Positions 47,270 to 60,273 of a stretch of DNA of 64,000 bases are shown in pieces. The stretch is from Coleophoma eucalyptorum (lineage: Eukaryota > Ascomycota > Leotiomycetes > Helotiales > Dermateaceae): positions 806,001-870,000 of the forward strand of contig JALRME010000013.1 of the NCBI GenBank assembly GCA_026120035.1, given 5' to 3'. Position 1 is the first letter of the stretch; every line of letters begins with the position of its first letter. Both the position numbers and the translations under genes were made by a program. The notes below the pieces were generated by a model. That model was not told the origin of the DNA. It made no database searches and was given only the letters and a program-made list of their open reading frames with translations.

Positions 47270-47870
47270 GCTGGTGCAAATTTGGATCGCCACAAGCTGA
47301 AAACACAAAGTAGTCTGCAAGTAGTGCAAAGGTCGAGTCAAGGGAGAGCAGCAGACTTAGCAGGCCACGTCTTGTAGGTGGCGAGGTGGTTCGGTGCAGC
47401 CGCGGAAAAGTTCTGAAGATGGGAGGCAAAACATCGATGGAATAAAAAAAATAATAATTTGAAGGAATGTACAGCCAGGTGGAAAGCGAAAAAGAGGTTA
47501 TCCAGACATGGTAGTGCGGCGCAAGCGACAACAAAACAATAGATGGGTAGTAAGGCGAGGTATCGTGAGGACCAAGCTAGCTGCGAGACGGTGTAGGGCC
47601 GAAGAAGTAAGTCTTAGTCGTGGGGGGTAGAGATGAGCATACGGGGTTCGGACTCTTCTCAGCTGGTTCGTATGCTGACAGTGACAGGCGAGCTGGGGAT
47701 TATCTCCTCTGGGAAACGAAGCAGCAGAGCAGCCTTGTGGCGAGGAAGGCACAGCACGGAAAGAGCGAGGCAGACGAGGCGAGGTGAGTGTAGTGAAGGG
47801 GCCCTCGTGGTAATAGAAAGGTATGGGGAGGGGGGAGTGTTTGTTGTTGTTTGTATGTGGGAGACTGGAT

Positions 47871-47895
47871 GAGGTGAGGTGAGGTGAGGTAAGGC
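47871..47895 (+). repeat. AGGTG pentanucleotide repeat
   Basis: About five tandem GAGGT units. Confidence 0.9.
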
Positions 47896-47954
47896 AGGGC
47901 AAGGTAAAGATGAAGATGGGCAGACAGAGTACAGACTATTCTGGATCTGGGGCG

Positions 47955-47995
47955 ATGCGATGCTATGCTATGCTATGCTATGCCATGCCATGCTC
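47955..47995 (+). repeat. ATGCT pentanucleotide repeat
   Basis: Tandem GATGC, CTATG and CCATG units with a period of five, about eight copies. Confidence 0.9.
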
Positions 47996-48390
47996 TCTGC
48001 TGCTTCTGTTGTGTTGGACAGGACGGGGTGGACTGGACTCCTGGGTGGGCTGGCGACTGGGAGTTCTACGTCTACCTACACTACATACACTACGCTACAC
48101 CCTACGACAGTGCAGAGCACACTAGGTATGGATGGCATGGCATGGAAGATGGGCCGTTGGTATGTGCGTAGGGCCAGAGGGGGCGAGAAGGTGGATGGTG
48201 GATTGGAGGGGGGGAGTGAATGGTGGAGCATTGCTCTCCCTACCGCATTCACTTTCTGGGTTAGTCAAGATTGAGTCGGAGAAGTGGTGTGGATCCTGCT
48301 CGGGTGCCGTGGTGCTTAGTGGGACTAGTGGGCCTCGTAGGGCCAGGACAGGGAAGAACGAGACGAGCGGAAGAGTTGAGCTAGGGCAAG

Positions 48391-48418
48391 AAGGAAGGAG
48401 GAAGGAAGGAAGGAAGGA
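48391..48418 (+). repeat. AAGG tetranucleotide repeat
   Basis: GAAGG/AAGGA units in tandem. Confidence 0.85.
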
Positions 48419-48444
48419 CGGCATCGGAACTTCCCAGGATGACA

Positions 48445-48503
48445 GAGGGGAGGAGAGGGGAGGAGGGGAGGAGAGGAGAGAGGAGAGAGGAGAGAGGAGA
48501 GGA
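48445..48503 (+). repeat. purine-only GGGGA/GAGGA/AGAGA repeat
   Basis: About 59 bases of pure purine on the plus strand with 5-7 bp periodicity. A polypurine tract of this length can adopt non-B structure. Confidence 0.85.
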
Positions 48504-48558
48504 CATTACTGTACTCAATACAGTACTGAACCAGTACTACCGTACCCTATGGAAAAGG

Positions 48559-48627
48559 TGGGCAGGGCCGGGCAGGGCAGGACAAGGCAGGGCCCGGGCA
48601 GGCAAGAGCAGGGCAGCCCAAGGCAAG
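48559..48627 (+). repeat. GGGCA pentanucleotide-like repeat
   Basis: Imperfect tandem GGGCA/AGGCA/GGGCC units over about 70 bp. Confidence 0.8.
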
Positions 48628-51600
48628 GCTAGCGCTACAAGGCAAGGGGAGTGGCAGTCTTCCACGGACGGGAAAACCAAGAGACCAAGAGAGGAACTAA
48701 AAACCTACATGCTGCATGTTGGTGGTTAGGGTGTTAGGGTGTTGGCGTGCAGAACCTTGGCTCAGCGGAAGGCTGGGCTGGCTCGGGCTAGTAGCTATCC
48801 TCGGACTCCGTCTGGCAAGGTGAAGGCTGCTTAAGGCGTGGATGATGGGCCAGGATAAGCACTCTCTCATGTGCTCTTGTCCATACCAAAAAGTCCTCCA
48901 TGCCGGCTGGGAAAACGAGTCTTCTGTATCGGTAGGACATGTAGGGTCACATTTAGCTGGCAATAATCAGTGCGAGGAGCCAGCCTTGGTATTGCTGACA
49001 GCCTACCTTTCTCTGCCTTACTTTCCAATACTTGGAGATAGAGTCTGTGACCTAAGCTATCTATCCGCCTTTCTGTCTGGTCCCTACTTTGGCGTCGCGT
49101 AATCCTCTGCGTTTTCCACCTTGCACTTGGTAGGTCTATCTCTCTCGTCAGAAAGCCCGGCATCAGAATAAGGCCACCCTGATCATGAGCCTGGCAAGCT
49201 GAGATGAGCAGAGAAAAGTCCACACCACTTTACTGCCAATTACGACTTAATCAACCGCCCCCATCACACGGCAGCAGCACGTTTAGACCTGGGCCCTTTC
49301 ACACTACCGGGAGTTGGAGGAGCACGTTTTCTTGAATCTCAGAATCAAGCCAGCCCGATAATCTACCTTTGTCCCGCCACGCTGAAGAGCAGAGATCTGA
49401 CTCCAGTGGTACACTGAAGTGCATGCGATGACATCCTAGACCTTGAGCACTGGTGGTATTCAGAATACTGCAATATGTGACAACGCTAGCGCTAGCTCGT
49501 GCACCTGTCTGTTCGTTAGATTGCTCTCCATAATCACCACGGAATACAAAATCCAGCGGGGTACCTCTCTCGGCCCCGGTGGTTCTGTAGCATAGTCCGC
49601 AACAGCCAGAATAATAATAACACAACATTTATGATGAAAGGGCTATTGCAAGGATCCGAGCGGCTGCTAGGATAAGGAGCTCACCGGAGTCAGACAATAA
49701 GATCCCAAGGCTGCGAAAGCAAGGCAGGATAGGATACCTTCGCAAGAGACAAGAGCCAACTCGACAAGGCAGACCAGGCAAGGGGTCTGAATGAAAATGG
49801 CGCGAGCAAGGAACAGGCGTCGGAGTGGCATTGGCTGAGACCCTCTCGGGTATAGTCGACGGCTTTCAGCCCTACCTGTTTAGCGTTGACGTTACTGATG
49901 AATAATGGTCTTTGGGGGAGCGATAAAGACTTGATAGGGAGACCACCGGCTGTGTGATGCATGACAGCAAGGCGGCAAGTCCTGTGTCAGATCTGCAGTA
50001 CCCGTTCGATCTTCCTTCTTTGCCATTCAGACTAAATTCCCCTTAACCTTAACTTGGAAATTCAGCTTCCAGAGATAGTTGTCGGTCTGTTGATTAATCA
50101 GAATTCGTGAACGCCAGGGAGTTCTTGGATCTTAGCGACCGCCTATTGTGAAGGTTGCTCGTTCGCTCCTTACGCCCAGGGACGTTCTTGGTGGTGAGGT
50201 TGGCAGAACTTGATTGCAGGTTGAAATAGAGTCAAGACTACTGGCACGGAGATTTACCTTCCCCTACTGCACGGCAATTGAGCATTGGGTGCTCTCTCAG
50301 CTTGGCTTTGACTTTCCCGCGCAAAAATAGTAACAAGACTCGAAGCATTGGTCGCACTGGGCCTCGATTCTTGAATTGTCATCGCTTCGGTAGACCGCTA
50401 CGAAGGCGAACAAAAGCAACAAGGCAAGGCCCGTCGAGGAACCAAATTCGCTCCTGTTGCGAAACCTGCAGCACCATCTTCTGCGTTGAGGTCGGAAAAC
50501 AAGCAGAGTCTGTGCGAGGTCCTTGGAAAGGCTGTGTGAAATTGGCTTTCAGGCGTGAGAGTGTGGCACAGCCCAGAAGGCAAAACTCTTTCAAACACAA
50601 CAGACGACAGGTGTGCTGCTGTAACGCTGTAAGTTCTTGATTGATAGATGGACGGACAGACGAGGGCCAGTTGCAGGTGGGCGCAGCAGCAGGACACAGC
50701 ATGCAATAAGCCTGTGAAGCGACGATTCTGATTGAGTACCGGTACAGTGGCCACTTGCCACCAATTTATCGCTGAAGGTCCGAATCCAATAAATGACAAG
50801 GAGATGCTGCCCTTGGCCATCACCATTCGAGGACAGCGTTTACTGGATGACGATATGCAGGCTTGTAGGAGGCATAAGATACATCTCTATCGATCCTGCC
50901 GCCCGGCTAAATCTCAAGATCCATCCCATTGCATAGATGCATCAGACAGTACAAGAGAGAATAAGGTTAGAAAACCAAGGAAGAGAGAGAGCGAGGGAGG
51001 GAGGGACGGTGGGTAAGGTGGGCAAGTGGCAGGGTGAAGCCATGGCTGCAAGCGCGCGGTCCTAACCTCCGGCAAATTGGGACGAAGATAAATGACGAAC
51101 AGAAAAGCATTATTATACTAGGTGACAAGGGAGATTCAAACCACGATCAAGCAGGTGCGATGCAAGCAAAGGCTTGTGAAGCATCCATTCTCCGTTATCT
51201 AGATTTGAGAGGTTGAAGAGAGGCTCACCAGGCAGATCGTAGATAGAAGATATGGGGATGATCCCTCCAGCACAAATCATTCAAACTGCCCCGCCCCGCT
51301 TTCTCGCTAAGCCTACCAGCGCACCAGCATCGTGAATGGATGAAGATGCATGTCAAACGGTCTTGCTGCATCTAGTCCACCCACTGACGATCCGATTCGA
51401 GTCCAGTCTGTTCGTTGCGATGGCCCAGTCTCGTGGCATCTTGATCTTGATACTGTTCTGCTGTGACATAGTGACACGGGGACAGCAATGGGAATAGGAT
51501 GATGGCTCGCTTTGACTGCGCGTGGCTAAGCAAGCCGGTCGAGTCGCCGATCTTGGTACAGCACCTACAAGTATGAGCGTTAAGGCTTTGTGTGTGCAAT

Positions 51601-54600
51601 CAATCTACAGCAGATCGCCGTCGCTAGTGGAGACCTGTCGGCTGCAAGAACGAGTACTGATATGAACACATCAGTGTTTACTGTACAGACAACTGTTTCG
51701 AGCTTGCTCTTGCTCTTTATCTGAGGTTGAAGATGTTCGAGATCGACTCTCGTTGCTGTACGTGATACGAATCCATAAGGAGCGCGTGCGAGGAAGAGGA
51801 GCCGGAGGAGCAGCATGCTGCTGATCAGCACAGTGCCTTCCCCCTCGAATTGGAGAACGTGCCTTTGCCAACGAGCACCATGTAAAGGAAAGGAAGGAGT
51901 GTGATGAGGTTTCGCCAAAGTGCCCACACCCATCCGTCGCTAAGCTAGAATTTTCAAGACATATCAACCGCCAAAAAGATAAGACACGGGCAAGGGTTCT
52001 GCTGATTGTATGAGGTAACAGACAACGCTGCTGATCATCGAATGACCTGTTCCTTCGATGGTGGTAGCCTTTCCATCTTTGCAAAGATAGTGTACTGTGT
52101 CGTGATATAGCTCAACTCCTTGCTGTACACCGTACGGCATCACAGAGCAAGCGGGGTTAAATAATTTCCGACCAAACCCTTGCCTCAGGTAAATATACAC
52201 CAGCCCAGCCCAACCCACGGCGATCCACTCTCCGTCCCTCCTCAGCTGAGGTTTCGTCAAGGCTGCAGGTTTTGTCCTGTCATGTCATGTCTCCAGTTTG
52301 AACTTTGAACATTTGAGTCAGTGGGTAAGGCTGGTGACGCACCTGGAGGGTCGACCACACCATAATGCGTTCAGCAATCGGATGCGAAGGCGCCTCGGGA
52401 AGAAAGGGAATGGCGGTACTTGCAATACTTGCATTGCAGTACTTGCAGACGCATGGACCAAGCACCGGAAGTAAGCAAGCAAAGAAGAAAGAATATCACT
52501 TTTCCACAGCCCTTTTCAGCCCTCTGGCCCACGCAAGACCGACACACTTTACGTACACACTATTTGGTCCATGCCGGCCTCGTGTCTTGCCGCTCCCACG
52601 ACTCCTCGCGCTCTCGCCTTTTGGAGAAGCTTGCCGTATTTGGGTACCTTGACTTCCTCAGCCCTGTCAAGGAAGGCCAAGGACGGTCGGGCTAGCTGAG
52701 GCCTCCAATCACGTCGGTCGCGAAAGGACATGAAAGCTTACAGGTAGGTCCCTTGGCTGCAAAGTACGTACACTGCTTTGTAAATGCTCCAACGCAAATG
52801 TTGTTGTTGCTTGTCTGCTTGCTAAGGGTACGGGGAGGGTACGGGGCGCGAAAGCGAGTGACATGCTGGCGGCAGGGCCTGCTTGCTTGCTTGTCTACAC
52901 ACCGCACACCTTCCTTTGCATCATGCACATCTGACCATCAAGTCTTTGTTGCCGCCAGGTGGGAACACGCATCTTCACAGGCTTTTTGCCGATGGCTGTA
53001 ATCTGGCTGTAGCCAGGCTGGAGGGCAGGCAAGATACTAGATGCACTGCATTAGCCCTGGGGATGGGCAATCCTTTGTCCGTCCCGCAGGTCCAAACCGC
53101 CAACGCAATGCAATCCACGTCCTGTGCGTGCCCCTCTTCAATGTAGCGAAGCGGCACAGCTCATGTACTCGCGTACAGTGAAGACAAGCCTCTGTGTGCA
53201 ACGCAGCCTAGAATATACCTCTGCTGTCATGGATCCACTCGAAGAAGCCCTAATTTTCGGCACGATCGGGCAGGCAAGATGTTCCAATACAGTAGCACGG
53301 AGCATACCCATCGATTGGGGTTAGCCCTTGTTCCGGCCTTGAAGTTCCAACTTCATCCCAACGCCAGATACACGGTGCGAATCGTCTGTTACGCAAGCCG
53401 ACGCCATCAAGTTGAAATAAGAACGGATGACAATCTCGGACATGGACAAAGCTAGCAATTCTCGCCAGTCTATACGAGACGTGCCAGGATGGTCAGCGTA
53501 CTGGTGTTCTGTATGCGCGTATCTTTGGCCATGGGGAATGGAGGTGAGGTTCTGTGGGGATGCAACTGGCACTGCTGCAAGAAGACGGCACAGGTATGCA
53601 TGACTCTAATCTGATGAACCGGCTGGTTGGCACCTTTGACTTCCGATTCTCATTTGAAAGGCCCGACAATGCTGACATGACGGAGCGGAGTACTTGCTCC
53701 AAAGTCCGACCTAGTACTGGGGATGAATGGTTCTGCGGCCGCATCTGCTGTTCGCATTCCAATAATTTGTGGTAGTCTTACAACCCGGTGTTTTTTCCAC
53801 CACGTTTCCGAAAATCGAGAATTACTTGGCTTCGGCGATAATGAACCATTTGTCAATCATCTTCAGAGGCCCCACTCAAGACCTGCTAACAACCTACTAA
53901 CAACCAATGGTAACCGTCGCTAAGCAAGCCGCCTATCTACGAAATACAGGATGGCTTTTTTCATGATACGCATAGCGCAGGGGGGGTTTCCCTCTAAGGC
54001 AAGGATCGATCCTTAGCTCAAATGTGGCCTTGTAGGGCTTGAGGGGAAAATCCCGTGCAACCAAAGTTACCGAGGAACCCTCCACCAGAGCCGTTTTTCT
54101 CTCCTTCGATGTACAGAACATTAACTTGTGGATATATGACTTCTAATCCTAACCGATATCAAGTCGGCTAAACGAACAATTTTCTAGACCTTACTGCGAG
54201 GATACGAGGTTCCATTGAATTGGGTCGAACACAACTGCACGTAAAAGACGGTCAAGGTAACATACGACCAACAAAATGATCGGCGTTGGCAGAAATTGTG
54301 GTACATCGAAAGCTTGACAATGATACAGAAACCCGCGCTTTGAGGTCCTGTTTAGTCCCACATAACAGTCCTGATTAATATTCATTAAGAGGCGCTCAGC
54401 ATTTTTCTTAGTCCAACAACCAAACAGATACAGTAGTAGCTACGAAAGGCTGTCCGTGTGATCTGCTAGGTCGTCATCCCGTACCGCCCTACCTATGGCG
54501 CAGAAGAATGACATAATCGGTTACAATTCTCAGCCAGTCTAGCAATGTCTGGGGCTTAGTACCGCGACTCAAGAGCACGCCCAGCTGAAAGGAGTAAGCA

Positions 54601-57600
54601 TAGCAACGAATCAAGACCTTCCAGCACGCGACGAGAACGCCTTGTTTAACTTTCTGCGAGAGTAAGAGCAGAAAGCATGAGGTTATAGCCGAGGATGCAA
54701 CCTGATTATTACTTGCAATGACCAAACATTGACTAACTAACTATACCGCTTACTCAACGATACCGATGATCAGGAGTACTCTACCATGTGTACCAAGCTT
54801 ATGCAGTATTTTTAGGTCGCCGACCTCCATCTCAAGCCATATATGCTTAGAAAGTGCGAACACATCTCACATCTAAAATCATCCGCGATAGGGGACGGCG
54901 GTACTGGTTCAACATAGGCTAACAAGGAGGCTGAGTCTCTCCCCCGCGGGTTGAAGACATAGCCTTGAGAAATTGCCATGTTTGGCATACGAAATGTGAT
55001 GCCAGGCCATACATAGCACCTCCAAAGCCTGCGTTGAAGATCTATTGGCGATAATCTGCGACTATAAACCTTTGCTCCGTGGCTCGGCTCGGATATGACG
55101 TCCATATTCGTGCTGGACTAGAGCCCTTAGGCACGGAGAAGGCTTGCGCGGCTGGAGCTTCTCGTGCTCTATCGGATGGGGGCTTGATGGAAGCCGCAAC
55201 GAACACAAGGGTCTGTCTTCGATGATGCTCGATTAAGGAGGGCCTGTAACATGTAATATGCAAAGAAGCGTTCTATCGGACTGGTCCAGGCACCAGGTAC
55301 CGTATTTGGCGTGGTTGGTTTCTGCTTTCTTGGAGGCGGCAATCAGATGATATGCTCGCACATACTGCTATTCCTGTCTTCCTCAATTCGATGATCACGT
55401 CCGTCTCTCATTTCCAGTCCAAAGAAAGGGACGCAAGCCCGGGGTAAGAATGTCACTTTCCCATTTTGAGGGGGCGCAAGACGCCACTCTCCGTTCTTAC
55501 GGTTCTTAACTTGCCGTGCTCCGAAGAGCGAGAGAAGGACCGTGAGCATGGTGAAGGTCCCACCTCAAACCCCGACGGCGAAAAGGGCCTTGAAGAAAAA
55601 GAGTTTGACACTGACAGGCTTTGGGGGCTGCTGACGGCTGCGATGCCAGGCGGATTTTGACTTCTATATGCCGTCGGTACTTGCATCTCTATACCCAACC
55701 ATTAAGAAAAGCGTGCATATGCTATGAGACCAGAACCTTGAAGAGCTGAATCGCCACAAGTGCCACCTCACCATTATTATTACTATCATCACGGTATTTC
55801 ATTCCATCAAAGCTCGATGGTGAACAACAAAGCATGGGCCCTTCCCCTTACATCACCCCCGTCTTCACACGCCGCATGATTTCCCAGCTTGAAAATGCTT
55901 GGTCTTGGAACTCACGTATAGCCTCGTCCGTCAGCTGCAAATATCGTCATTATTTCTCAAGAGGAAGGGCAACCCCTTCGTTTGGCTTCAGCCTTGGCGT
56001 TATGGTACATAGGAGGAAAATTAAATGGTTGTCCTGGCTATACTTGGCCTGGCTAAGGCTCTGGCCCTGGGGGAAGAGAGCTTCGGCGTTGGACTATGAA
56101 GAGGGGAAAGGAAGACATTGTGAGGAAACAAGACACTAGCCTGCAGAAAGCCTGGAGAAGGGTAGGCAAACTCGCTCTCTCTGCGTAAATTCCCGCCAAA
56201 CAGTCTTTCGATCTTATCCTTCTCCCTGTAAGTAAGACTGTCAAGTTTTAGGTAACAGGAAAACCAACATATACAAAGCTCGTCACATGTCTTTCGGTCA
56301 GAACATGAGGTTTTGTTCGGCCTCAATCCGACCATCATCCCAAAGGGAAAGAGATCGTCAGGGAAATTCGAGATTCAACGTTACATCAGTTCTAGGCGCA
56401 TGTGCAGCTTCTCTGCAAGCAATGCCACAGATCCCCATGCTATGTCCACAATTGTCATCGACCATCATCCGACAAGGCAAAGAGTTTCAGTACAAAAAGC
56501 ATTTAGAGTAAGTGCCAAAGCACCCGCTGTTGGTTTACGTAGTGCAGGATACGAAAACGAGGTATGAAAGGTCCGTACGATCCTGATGCCTGGTAGGGCT
56601 AAGGAGGACACCATTACAAACGAAGCCAGCATCCCTGACCCCTTTTTTGCTAGGTTGTTTCTTGATTTCGCTTGGATGTATTTTTTTTTCTTTTTTCATC
56701 TCGGTAGTTGCCACTCACCTGTCTATAGTGCTCGCTCACACTCTCGCACTTCCTACGCTTTTCTAACCTGCGGATCCGGAGTTTGCATCACAGGGCAGAG
56801 GGGTGGGACATCCACAGGGTAAGTAAGTCCTGTAGGGTACAGAATAGGGTTAGTTCTTTGGAGACAGGGGTATCCACTCAGTAGCGGGGCTGGGCTGGTT
56901 TTTGCTCCTCACAAGTGACAGGACTTCAAGTGTCGGCTCAAGTGTCGGCTATGGGAAGAATGCATTTAATATACTTTCCCCTTCGACACCGGATCCAATC
57001 TTAGCCCACGTTTCCATCTCATTTTCCGCTTTAGGAATTTGGCTTTAGGCCACAGAAGCATGCCAATGTCGGATATTGAACGGAAGGAAGAAAATGCCGG
57101 CGGCCGGGTAAGATAAGTACATACAAAGATAGGCTGCGCGGGTCTGGCTGGTATCGGTCGGCTGGTATATAGTCATCCACCTAATTCTCGAGATAAGCTT
57201 GGTACGATTGGTTTTCTTACGAAGGTGGACGCCGTCTTAGTATTGTCTGCCCCCAAGATGATGCAGAGGGACAGAAAAGGGAAGCAAAGTCCAAAACCAT
57301 GACTACTATGCTGTACGGTACGCTACAGTACGGGATTCCAGCAATCAAGAGAGATCTTATCAGCTTATCGCAGCAAAAGCTTGGGTGCTGCTTTTGCTTT
57401 TACCCGCAGAAGCCGTTCCGCTTCGCTTGGCCTCGCCTAATGCATCTTGGCCTTGGATCGGAGGTTTTTTTCCTGCTGTTTTCACTTTTTTTGGACTGAG
57501 CCGCAATTTGCCACAGGACTGCTGTGGGACCCCCCCCCCCTCTCCTCCTCCTCTCTCAACGCACTGCTTGCTGCTATGGTACAGTTTTGCTCTTGCCGTC

Positions 57601-57879
57601 GCTGCACAACTCTGCCTCAATCCATGCACCCGTCAGCAAAGAGAAGATCTTCCTCGTCCGACAGAGTTACATCACCTGACTGACTTCTCCCTCGTTCCCC
57701 TTTCTCTCGCGACTGAGCTAAGCGAGAAGAATCGGTTTGGGTTGGACACAGAGAGCGAGAGAGACAGAGAGACTGACGGTATTTGTGACGATCATCTTGA
57801 CGTCGACTCGATTCGCAGGCGGACCGTGACTGACGGTCGCTACAAAGCCAGGCTGGATTTCAGACCTCCCCCAGCCAAC

Positions 57880-59393
57880 ATGGCTTTGTCGCGCGTGCCA
57901 GGAGATGATGAGATATATGTTGGAGGGTAAGCAGGTTTTCTTTTTTCTATTTGCTCTCTGGAGTATCTTCTTCATACGTTACCGCATCAATCTACCCCGC
58001 AAGCAAACCCCCCATCACACGTGATATACATGTATTTTTCTCCTCCAAAATTAAACCATTAACTATGTCCTTCTACTGCAGTTCCATCGTCTTTCAGTGA
58101 TGTCTTGCTTTCAATAATCTAATTAACTAACGCAATCTTCTCTTAGCATTTTCACCCTCCGGCGTAAATCCACTCTCGTCAACTCGGGCATCACGCATGT
58201 GGTATCGGTGCTTAAGTATGACTTCAAAGACTTTGAGGATTGGGAACAATATGAGCACCTGAGCATCGAGGTCGATGACGTTGAGGATGAGAATTTGTTG
58301 GGTGAGTTTGAAAACTCGGGGGCTTGGATTGAGAAGGGGTTGAAAGATGGGAAGGATGGAAAACCGGGCAAGGTTTTGGTTCATTGGTATGTGAGATTCT
58401 GATTCTTTGCAACTCCGAGAGTGTGACAGAATCTCGGTGGGCATTCCTGAGTCTGTATTTGAGTTGTGGTCGCCCTAGTTTAGGCACGGGTTGACTTGGC
58501 TAGCAGCTTTGCTGCCTAAGACTTGTTTGAATCAATGTTCACTGCAGCAGTACTAACTTTCATTTAGTGCGATGGGCAAGTCTCGCTCCGTAACAATAGT
58601 CATTGCATACCTGCTGCGTCAATATCCATATCACACCGTCTCAACGGCGTTGAGCTTAATTAGACAATCACGCCCAATAGCGGAACCCAATGATGGCTTC
58701 ATGGCGCAGCTCGAGCTGTACAAGGAAATGGGATGCCCGCGAGATATTGAGGCTCAACCTAAGTATCAAAGATGGCTCTACCAGAGAGAGGTAGATCTGG
58801 CACTAGCAGCAGGCATGGCACCTGACAAGATCCGATTTGAGGATGAAGAAACCCAGGAAGAAGGGAAGGAGGGAGGGAGGCAAGTAGAGCTTCGCTGTAA
58901 AAGATGCCGGTAAGTTGTCCACACAACGATTTCTGAAGAACTCCAACCAGCTGACAGCCAACATAGACGCACCCTAGCAACAACGCCCTATCTAGTAGCC
59001 CACATACCCAAAAGCAACATGTCCTCCACCGTCCTCAACAATGGTCCTATCGCCTCCTTAGCAGAAATCAACAGCCCCCCATTGACTCATTCTGCAAACT
59101 GTACATCACACTTCCTGCACCCCCTCTCGTGGATGCGTCCTGCACTCGAACAGGGCATTCTCTCAGGTCGCCTGGAGTGCCCAAATGCCAAGTGCGGCGC
59201 TCAGATCGGTCGATATGCGTGGCAGGGCTTACGATGTAGTTGTGGCGTTTGGGTCTGTCCTGCCTTCAGTTTGCAGAAGGGCAGAGTGGATGAGATTGTT
59301 GTTGCTGCAGTGCCTGGAAAGGGTGGTCCGGTGGCAGGTGGTGCTGGAGGAATTCGATTGCCACCGGGCATGAGGCCGAAAGAGACTTTGTAA
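57880..59393 (+). CDS. YVH1: Yvh1/DUSP12 dual-specificity phosphatase with zinc-binding C-terminus
   Basis: Exons 57880-57926, 58147-58386, 58568-58909 and 58967-59393 encode 351 aa. The N-terminus MALSRVPGDDEIYVGGIFTL is typical of the family. The active-site loop HCAMGKSRS (95-103, nucleophile Cys96) is created only by splicing of exons 2 and 3. The substrate-side helix AIAYLL-type sequence follows as SVTIVIAYLLRQYP. The C-terminal zinc domain includes LRCKRCRRTL (across the last junction), LSGRLECPNAKCGAQIGRYA then WQGLRCSCGVWVCPAFSLQK, the Yvh1 signature. Yvh1 replaces Mrt4 on pre-60S particles through this domain and dephosphorylates proteins (family knowledge). Intron 1 is long for this genome, 220 bp. 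A frame open upstream of the ATG shows no conserved sequence, so ATG 57880 was kept. Confidence 0.93.
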
Positions 59394-59949
59394 ATTGGTG
59401 GACATCTCTAGCCAGGTGATATGGAAATACCAACTACCGGTTTGCATGATATATCTGTGGTCTGCTGAGCATGACTAGACTTTTGTGTGGCGTCCTATAC
59501 CCTTCTCTCTACCCAGCCAGCCACTCCTTCTGCCAGCCTTCAACTAGAGACATTGATGGATTCGCAGACGACGATAGTCGCCATGTTTCCCATGACCGAG
59601 GATAGACAGCTCCTGGTCGGTTGAAGGCGTCTGATTTAGTTATTTGCTTATTAGTGTGGCAGAGGACGGGAAACGGTCCAAAATCCCAGGCAAATAGCAT
59701 TCAACACAACTAAGCAAAGGCGCGTCTCAACTAAGCTCATCGTAGCCTCTCAAGTTAACCCCAACACATGGCTCTTATTATTATTACTATTCCACCATCT
59801 CTTCCGAGTCTTACCTTTCGACTAGGCTCGGCATTCACAGCAGAGCTGGTGCCGTGAAATAACCGCCTATTTGCAGCATAACCGTAGATCACATCATCGT
59901 AACAACGGCAGGCGTTCGTCCCCACTTCGCATGTAATCGCGCCGTCTTT

Positions 59950-59980
59950 ATTTATTTATTTATTTCTTTCTTTCTTTATT
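59950..59980 (+). repeat. TTTA / TTTC tetranucleotide repeat
   Basis: About four TTTA units followed by about three TTTC units. Confidence 0.9.
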
Positions 59981-60258
59981 ACTACTATTGCTATCGTTAT
60001 TATTTTCCGCTAACTCTCACCAATGCAAATATGCCCAGTGGGGGTAACCCGTAGGAAATAATATAAAACCCGCTTACTCGGCCGATAGGTAGAAGGGACA
60101 AAAAGTGCTTATTATTTTCTTTCTCAGCCGTCGTCAGATCGTATAGGAGTAATCAATCAGCGCTCCATAATCAGCAACCCACTCACTTCATGCTGTCGTC
60201 TAGTGCTTACGGGCTTCTCTTCCTTTTTTTTTTCTCTCTTGCAATACCTGCGGTACCA

Positions 60259-60273
60259 GGGGGGGGGGGGGGA
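60259..60273 (+). repeat. poly-G run
   Basis: An uninterrupted run of about 15 guanines followed by AAGG. A likely site of length polymorphism or sequencing error. Confidence 0.85.

Larger units (their letters stand above)
47270..57879. other. 10.6 kb gene-poor block between divergent genes
   Basis: No frame on either strand resembles a protein, and I could assemble no spliced gene. The left 1.4 kb is full of simple repeats. The remainder is mixed-composition sequence with homopolymer runs, including a C-run near 57530. It separates the start of the zinc-finger gene from YVH1, so it may hold long regulatory regions, long leaders or non-coding RNAs. A decayed transposon cannot be excluded without similarity searches. 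Confidence 0.45.

Noticed and set aside
48725..48743. Telomere-like TTAGGG units
   Set aside because: Only two units, spaced by TG and not contiguous; part of a G-rich simple-repeat area, not an interstitial telomere.
49000..57800. Many 60-140 codon frames in the gene desert
   Set aside because: None has domains, signal peptides, or splice-linked partners; lengths are what random sequence gives.
57385..57879. Upstream open frame continuous with YVH1 exon 1
   Set aside because: Content is not conserved-looking and the family begins close to MALSRVPGDDEIYVGG.
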